Below, piece after piece: positions 59,129-64,000 of a DNA stretch of 64,000 nucleotides. Origin of the DNA: Arthrobacter mobilis (lineage in GTDB: Bacteria > Actinomycetota > Actinomycetes > Actinomycetales > Micrococcaceae). Made by a program: the position numbers and the translations under genes. The notes under the pieces are model-generated. The model saw nothing but the letters and a program-made list of their open reading frames with translations. It had not been told where the DNA came from and did not search any database. The stretch's first letter is position 1. The number at the start of each line of letters is the position of its first letter. Where the stretch lies: positions 113,609-177,608 of the forward strand of contig NZ_JAAZSQ010000005.1 in the NCBI RefSeq assembly GCF_012395835.1. Direction: 5' to 3'.

Positions 59129-60717
59129 GCGAACTCCAGTTCGGTGTCGGCGCCGGCGCTGCCGGACGCGTCGGCATAACCTGCCTGGCCCGCGCCCGAG
59201 GCGAGGGCCAGGATCCGGTCAGTGGTCGCTTCGCCCCGGCGCAGTTCGGCCACGATTTCGCCGCGGAAGAAGACCAGGATCCGGTCCGCCAGCCCCACCA
59301 GCTCCTCCAGGTCCACGGTGACCAGCAGGGCCGCGGCGCCGGCGTCCACCAGGTCGTTGATCCGGGCGTAGATCTGGGCGCGGCTGCCCACGTCCACGCC
59401 GGAGGTCGGCTGGTCCAGCACCAGGAATTTCGACTCCGCGGCCAGCCAGCGGGCCAGGACGGTCTTCTGCTGGTTGCCGCCGGAGAGCTGGCCGACCACG
59501 GCCTGGGGCCGGGCCGGGCGGATGTCCAGCCGGGAAATCTGGGCCTGGGCCAGGGCCTTCTCGGCCCGGCGGCGGATCAGCCCGCCCCAGGCCGTGACCT
59601 TGTCCAGGGCCACCAGGCTGATGTTTTCCTGGATGGTGTTGCGCACCAGCGCCCCGTCCCTGCGGCGGTCCGCGGGCACGTACGCGCCCGAGGCCTTCAC
59701 GAAGGCCCGGGGGGAGCGGACCGGCCGGCCGCCGAGGCTGACCCGGCCGCCGTGCCGGCGGTTGCCGGTGACCGCGTCGGCCAGTTCGTCGACGCCGGAC
59801 CCGACCAGGCCGGTCACCCCGACCACTTCGCCCGGCCGCACCGTGAAGCTGACATCCCGCAGTGCCCCGGGCACGGTCAGGGACATGACGGACAGGGCCT
59901 CGCCGGCAGGATCCGGGGTGCGGGCGGCCGTGCGGGTGCGGTCGAATTCCTCGACCTCGCGGCCGACCATCAGCTCCACCACCTGCTCGAGGGCGTCGTC
60001 CCGGCCGGCCAGGTCCACCTCGCCGGCGTTGGCCCCGTTGCGCAGCACCGTCACCGTGCCGCTGATCTGCCGCAGCTCCTGCAGGTAGTGCGAGATGTAC
60101 ACCACGGGCACGCCCGCTGCCTGCAGGGTCCTGATGGTGGCGAAGAGCTGGGCCACCTCGGCCGAGGCCAGCGGTGCCGTGGGTTCGTCCAGCACGAGCA
60201 GCTTCGGCCCGGCCAGCACCGCACGGGCGATCTGCACCAGCTGCTGCTCGGCCACGGTCAGCTCGTCCACCAGCAGGTCCGGCGCGACGCGCAGCCCCAC
60301 CGTGCGCTCCAGGTCCGCGGCGGCCCGGCGGTTCAGCTGCCGGCGCGAGACCCAGCCGTAGCGGCCCTCGCTGCGGCCCAGGTACAGCTGCTCCGCCACC
60401 GTCAGCCGGCCGGCCAGGTGCCGGTCCTGGTGGATCACGTGGATGCCCAGCCGCTCGGCGTCGGCCGGCGAGGTAATGGACACCTTGGCGCCGCCGAACT
60501 CGATGGTTCCGGAGTCCGCCTGGTAGAGGCCGGTCAGGATCTTGATCAGCGTGGATTTGCCGGCGCCGTTTTCCCCGACCAAGCCGCGCACTTCCCCGGC
60601 ATGGACTTCGAAGTGGACGTCGGTGAGCACCTGCGCGGCGCCGAAGGCCTTGTTGATGCCGCGCATGGACAGCAGCGGGGCGGATGCGGCCCCCGGGGTA
60701 TCAGAGGCCGAGCTCAC
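59125..60717 (-). CDS. Sugar-type ABC ATPase with two ABC domains
   Basis: A 530-residue RbsA/MglA-type ATPase. The N-terminal domain has GENGAGKSTLIKIL, LTVAEQQLVQIA and LLVLDEPTAPL. The C-terminal domain keeps the signature LSGGNQQKTVLARWLA and LVLDQPTSGVDVG, but its Walker A region reads TGLVGSGVDE, the degenerate form usual for this family. GTG 60717 overlaps the binding-protein gene by 17 bp. Confidence 0.89.
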   Translation of the reverse strand: MSSASDTPGAASAPLLSMRGINKAFGAAQVLTDVHFEVHAGEVRGLVGENGAGKSTLIKILTGLYQADSGTIEFGGAKVSITSPADAERLGIHVIHQDRHLAGRLTVAEQLYLGRSEGRYGWVSRRQLNRRAAADLERTVGLRVAPDLLVDELTVAEQQLVQIARAVLAGPKLLVLDEPTAPLASAEVAQLFATIRTLQAAGVPVVYISHYLQELRQISGTVTVLRNGANAGEVDLAGRDDALEQVVELMVGREVEEFDRTRTAARTPDPAGEALSVMSLTVPGALRDVSFTVRPGEVVGVTGLVGSGVDELADAVTGNRRHGGRVSLGGRPVRSPRAFVKASGAYVPADRRRDGALVRNTIQENISLVALDKVTAWGGLIRRRAEKALAQAQISRLDIRPARPQAVVGQLSGGNQQKTVLARWLAAESKFLVLDQPTSGVDVGSRAQIYARINDLVDAGAAALLVTVDLEELVGLADRILVFFRGEIVAELRRGEATTDRILALASGAGQAGYADASGSAGADTELEFA

Positions 60718-61759
60718 TGCGCACCTCGGTGACGTTCTCCTTGTTGATGAACACCGGATCCAGGTAGCTGGTGGTGGGCACCTTGTCCTGCTGGCCGCCG
60801 AGGAACAGGGCCACGTTGTCGGCCGACTGCGCGCCCATCGCCTTGGTCTGCTGGGCCACGGTGCCGGTGTAGGAGGATTCCGGATCCGCGATCAAATCCA
60901 GCGCGCCGGGCTCGGCGTCCACGCCGTAGACCTTGATTTCGTCCCGTCCGGCGGCGTCGATGGCCTGGGCGGCGCCGATCTGGGGGATGTCCCAGCAGGA
61001 CCAGACCGCGTCGATCTGCCCCTTGGGCAGGCGGCGGAGCGCGTCGTTGACCTGCTGCTTGGCATCCTCGACGGTGCCCTCGTACTTGTCCTGCAGCTCG
61101 GGCTGGATCAGCTTGATGCTGGGGTAGTCCTCCAGCACCAGCTTGAGCTCGTTGTAGCGGATGCGGCAGGGAGCCACGCCCGGGAAGCCGTTGAACACCA
61201 GGACCTGGCCCTTGCCGCCGATGTCCTCGGCCAGCGTGCGGGCGACGGTGGAACCGATGGCCCAGTTGTCGCTGGTGACGTTGTTGGCGGAGAACTCGGA
61301 CTGGAAGTCGATGGTGAACAGCGGGATGCCGGCGGCGTCCACCTTCTTCAGGGCCGGCGTCAGCGTGGTCTTGTCCCCGAGGATCACCACGATGGCGTCC
61401 GGCTTCTGCGAAATCAGGTTCTCGACATCGGAGACATGCTTATCGTCCTTGGCCTCGGCCTGGGTGGCGATGACCTTGCCGCCGAGCTCCTTCACGCGCG
61501 CCTGGACGGCGTCGTACACCACCCGGCTGAAGTCGTGGACGATGTCCTTGGCGGCAATGCCCACGGTCTTGCCCTCGAGCGAGGGGATGTCCTGGGCCGC
61601 GGCCGGGGCCGCCGCGGCACCGGAGGCCGGGGCGGCGTTGGAGGCGGCCTGCGGTTCCTTGAGCGAGCAGCCGGTCAGCACCAGGGCTGCTGCGGCCGAC
61701 AGCGCCAGGGACTTGGCGGCGAGGGATCCGGCGGGGCGGACAAGGGGGGACTTCTTCAC
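60701..61759 (-). CDS. Sugar-type substrate-binding lipoprotein
   Basis: A 352-residue periplasmic-binding-protein-like lipoprotein (type 1, RbsB-like), first gene of the importer operon. The lipobox is VLTGC with the cysteine at residue 31, after which an Ala/Pro-rich linker precedes TVGIAAKDIVHDFSRVVYDA. AAGGAG precedes GTG 61759. The ligand is not a typical sugar judging from the oxidase genes downstream; it is probably an organosulfur or amine compound, or a derivative of one. Confidence 0.86.
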   Translation of the reverse strand: MKKSPLVRPAGSLAAKSLALSAAAALVLTGCSLKEPQAASNAAPASGAAAAPAAAQDIPSLEGKTVGIAAKDIVHDFSRVVYDAVQARVKELGGKVIATQAEAKDDKHVSDVENLISQKPDAIVVILGDKTTLTPALKKVDAAGIPLFTIDFQSEFSANNVTSDNWAIGSTVARTLAEDIGGKGQVLVFNGFPGVAPCRIRYNELKLVLEDYPSIKLIQPELQDKYEGTVEDAKQQVNDALRRLPKGQIDAVWSCWDIPQIGAAQAIDAAGRDEIKVYGVDAEPGALDLIADPESSYTGTVAQQTKAMGAQSADNVALFLGGQQDKVPTTSYLDPVFINKENVTEVRSELGL

Positions 61760-62105
61760 GTGCTGCTCCTTGGTCGTCGGCCCGAGGGAGCCGCGCGGCA
61801 GCTGCGGGTCGCCCCGCGGGCATGCACGCGGGCATGCCAAGGGCGGACCACGGTCAGCACATGCTTCTCCATCGGTCCTGGCAGTAGCACCGTTCCAGAC
61901 GGAAGGCTCCGTCCGGAGGGTTGCTGCGGCGTCGTCGATCCAGGTCTCTCGGCCGCTCGGGATGGTTACGTGACCATACAAGCGGCTGGCGCCGTCGCAT
62001 TCCAAGAGACGCAGTCACAAACGTCAACAGCGTTCATATTTGGACTCGAAATTGGCGGACCGATCCGGAAGCCCTATGGTTTCCCGTCCATGGGGGGCGC
62101 GGTGC
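61760..62105. other. Promoter region of the ABC-monooxygenase operon
   Basis: No gene. It has GACGGA-N4-TCCGTC at 61900-61915 and GCATGC repeated near 61820-61837; either could be an operator. No -10/-35 pair stands out. Confidence 0.4.
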
Positions 62106-62969
62106 TTAGTTTCCGAACTCGACGCGGATGGAGTTGTCATCGGGCAGGACCACCACGGTTCCCTCCTCGGTGGTCCAGCCGTCATGGAGGAAGAAGAACC
62201 GTCCGCCGCTGAGCACCAGCAGGCGCAGGCCGCCGTACCGGTACAGGGGCTGCTCGCTGGTGCCGACGTTCGTGACGCTGACAGCCTCCACCCCGATGCC
62301 CAGCGGTTTCTCGCTGTAGACCTCGGCACGGGGCAGGGACTCCACGCGCCGTTCGAAGCTGGCGGCGAGCCCGCGTCCGACCGCCTGGGCATAGTCGGCG
62401 GTTCCCCAGAACAGCAGCAGCGTCACAATACTCAACACCAAGGTGGCTTCCACCGCGCGCTCTTCCACGCTCAGGACCGGGGCGTGTCCGGCGCGGGCGT
62501 GGCGCCGCAGCCGCAGGCCCCACGCCGCCAGGAGCACCCCGACCGCCATCACATACGGGGCGAAGATGGCCGCCCGGGTCGGCTGGCCGATGGCGAGCAG
62601 CAGGCCGGTTCCGGCCACGGCGACGGCGGCCAGGGCGGCAATGCCGGCAACCCGGGCGATCAGTTCCTGGTGGCGGCCCTCGTCGATCCGGCGGCGCAGC
62701 CACCGGTCCAGGGCCAGCCAGACGACGCCGGCGACCAGGATGCAGACCAGCGGCAGGTAGAGGGCGTTGATGCTGATGAGGATGTAGTCCTGCGTGGCGT
62801 AGCCGAACAGGCTCTCATCCAGGCCCATGTCTTCGGCCTGGGCATTCGCCCGGGCCCAGCCGAAATAGACCAGCAGGGCGGTGGCCACCGTGATCGGCGG
62901 GCCGATGGCCGAGATGACGCCGAGGGAGCGGGACCAGAGCGAGCGCGCGTCCCCGCCGGCCTCCGTCAC
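62106..62969 (-). CDS. Hypothetical membrane protein
   Basis: A 287-residue protein with several hydrophobic helices in the first ~160 residues (GPPITVATALLVYFGWA, LYLPLVCILVAGVVWLAL, GIAALAAVAVAGTGLLLAI). A beta-rich soluble C-terminal ~100 residues follows (SVTNVGTSEQPLYRYGGLRL). I do not recognise the family. GTG 62969 overlaps the lipoprotein stop by GTGA, so the two are coupled. Confidence 0.72.
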   Translation of the reverse strand: MTEAGGDARSLWSRSLGVISAIGPPITVATALLVYFGWARANAQAEDMGLDESLFGYATQDYILISINALYLPLVCILVAGVVWLALDRWLRRRIDEGRHQELIARVAGIAALAAVAVAGTGLLLAIGQPTRAAIFAPYVMAVGVLLAAWGLRLRRHARAGHAPVLSVEERAVEATLVLSIVTLLLFWGTADYAQAVGRGLAASFERRVESLPRAEVYSEKPLGIGVEAVSVTNVGTSEQPLYRYGGLRLLVLSGGRFFFLHDGWTTEEGTVVVLPDDNSIRVEFGN

Positions 62970-64000
62970 GGCGCGCTGCCTGCGGCAGGCGACGACGGCG
63001 GCAGGCTGGGGCCGGGGTCCGGTTCACCCGGATCTGGCTCGCCGGGGTCCGGTTCACCCGGATCCGGCTCGCCGGGGTCCGGTTCGCCGGGATCCACGGA
63101 CGGGCTCGGGTCCGGTGACTCGAATCCCGGGCAGGTGCTCGGGTCGCCAAGGTACTGCAGGTCCACCGATTCGGTCACCAGCCAGTCGCCGTCGGCCACG
63201 CTGACCGACACCACCCCTTCCTCCGCCGTTGGCGGAGCCAGGAAGACGAAGTCGGGCCCGACCTGCTCGACCGGCACCGTGGCGGGCTCCGGCTTGGTGT
63301 CGACGGTGACGCTGCGGATGCTGCCGGCGGGCAGGCCGCCCAAGGTTCCGACCATGTGCATGGTCGTGCCGCCGCACACGGACGCGGCCGCATTGCGGCC
63401 GTTGTTGTCGCTGCCGTCATCGTCCAGGTCGTAGAACGTCGGCTCGCAGGCCAGTCCGCTGCCCTCGGCCAGCTGGAACGGCGTCCCCGGGTTCTGCTGG
63501 TGGAAATCCACCACCGACTGCAGCACCGGGTAGGCGGCCCGGGACCAGCAGTCCGAATCCTCCGTCACGGAGAGCCCGGCCAGCTGCTCGGCCGCGGGCG
63601 CCCAGGCGGACTCGTCCCCCGTCACGGCCGCGCAGAACAGCTTCGCCACGTCCTCCACGGTGTCGGGCGGCTCGTTCGGCTCCGGGACCTGCTCGCAGTT
63701 CCCGCTCTTCAGGTACAGGTACCAGGTCGGATCGTCCCGGCCCACCGGCCCGACCGGCAGCCATCCCAGCACGGGGGCGCCTTCCGGCGCCGGCGGACCC
63801 GCGGGCGCCGGCGGCCCCGGGGGCACGTAGGTGCCGTCGTCCGGGCCGCCGACCGTTTCCACCGGGGCGGATTCCCCGGAGCCCCGGTTGTTGCTGGAGT
63901 CCTGGTTGCTGTCCGAGCCGGCATTCTCTTCGGAACCCTGGCCGCCGCCGTCCTCCGCTACCAGCCCGCAGGCCGCGGCCAGCGACAGCAGCCCCGCCGC
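62966..64000 (-). CDS. Acidic lipoprotein with PDPGE repeats, 5' end outside the window
   Basis: At least 344 residues. The frame is open to the window edge, so the true start is missing. A lipobox-like SLAAACG sits 9-12 codons from the edge, followed by a Ser/Asn/Gly-rich linker. This indicates an exported lipoprotein whose signal peptide begins just outside. The core has a WYLYLKSGNCEQV start and six cysteines. The tail is six PDPGE-type repeats, then SLPPSSPAA. Function unknown. It is coupled to the downstream membrane protein, which may anchor or partner it. Confidence 0.75.
   Translation of the reverse strand, partial: AAGLLSLAAACGLVAEDGGGQGSEENAGSDSNQDSSNNRGSGESAPVETVGGPDDGTYVPPGPPAPAGPPAPEGAPVLGWLPVGPVGRDDPTWYLYLKSGNCEQVPEPNEPPDTVEDVAKLFCAAVTGDESAWAPAAEQLAGLSVTEDSDCWSRAAYPVLQSVVDFHQQNPGTPFQLAEGSGLACEPTFYDLDDDGSDNNGRNAAASVCGGTTMHMVGTLGGLPAGSIRSVTVDTKPEPATVPVEQVGPDFVFLAPPTAEEGVVSVSVADGDWLVTESVDLQYLGDPSTCPGFESPDPSPSVDPGEPDPGEPDPGEPDPGEPDPGEPDPGPSLPPSSPAAGSAP
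63011..63095. repeat. 30-bp tandem repeat encoding PDPGE units
   Basis: About 2.8 nearly perfect copies of a 30-bp unit (each begins GCCGGGGTCCGGTTC). They encode the proline/acidic tail of the lipoprotein and are likely length-variable. Confidence 0.85.

Noticed and set aside
1-64000. tRNA, rRNA, CRISPR array, intact transposase, integrase or riboswitch
   Set aside because: I looked for cloverleaf ends, rRNA-like stretches, regular spacer-repeat patterns, transposase motifs and known riboswitch cores and saw none. A covariance-model scan would be the decisive check.

Overview
The window is high-GC DNA from a Gram-positive actinobacterium, most likely an Arthrobacter-type member of the Micrococcaceae. 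This is inferred from codon use, gene families and gene style: many GTG starts, ATGA/GTGA stop-start overlaps, several apparently leaderless starts, a mycothiol-dependent-type DinB enzyme, and a Zur with a zinc-free L36 paralogue. It looks like an ordinary accessory part of a soil chromosome. I see no rRNA, tRNA, CRISPR array, intact insertion sequence or phage genes.

Layout. 0.5-6 kb: an acid-catabolism locus with an MHS transporter, a thiolase-fold protein paired with a DUF35 partner, an acyl-CoA ligase and a LysR regulator. 6.2-7.7 kb: an APC amino-acid permease. 7.9-15.7 kb: a long minus-strand catabolic run (MHS permease, metallo-beta-lactamase-fold hydrolase, SDR, two beta-hydroxyacid dehydrogenases, cupin, two carboxymuconolactone-decarboxylase-like proteins, small membrane protein), divergent from a GntR/FCD regulator. 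15.8-19.7 kb: small unrelated genes and a frameshifted ATPase remnant.

19.8-30 kb is the most coherent and interesting part, a zinc-starvation island. It holds a dipeptide/nickel-type ABC importer with fused ATPases, znuA-znuC-znuB-zur, a cysteine-free L36 (rpmJ) behind a CobW-like protein without a P-loop, and an SmtB-type regulator fused in frame to a duplicated histidine-rich zinc-binding segment. Four 15-bp Zur-like palindromes sit at the three start regions.

30-39 kb: NIPSNAP-like gene, ArsR + MFS pair, AGCS symporter, HicB-like protein, pyruvyl-transferase-like protein, a secreted repeat protein and SRPBCC protein. 38.9-48.6 kb: a nitrogen block with HutD-like protein, Amt, a glutamine-synthetase-like GlnT, three glutamate-synthase-like subunits, a flavin amine oxidase, an M20 carbamoylase/allantoate hydrolase and an XRE-cupin regulator. 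It can be read as an N-methylglutamate or N-methyl-amino-acid pathway. 48.7-53.5 kb: mannose-6-phosphate isomerase, TMEM175-like channel, GH43 hydrolase and AI-2E-type permease. 53.6-61.8 kb: an SDR and a minus-strand operon of a sugar-type ABC importer with an LLM flavin monooxygenase and an acyl-CoA-dehydrogenase-like flavoprotein. 62.1-64 kb: a membrane protein and an edge-truncated lipoprotein.

Starts were chosen by Shine-Dalgarno match, overlap with the upstream stop, and where the protein family begins. Family assignments come from reading the translated sequences; no database search was run.
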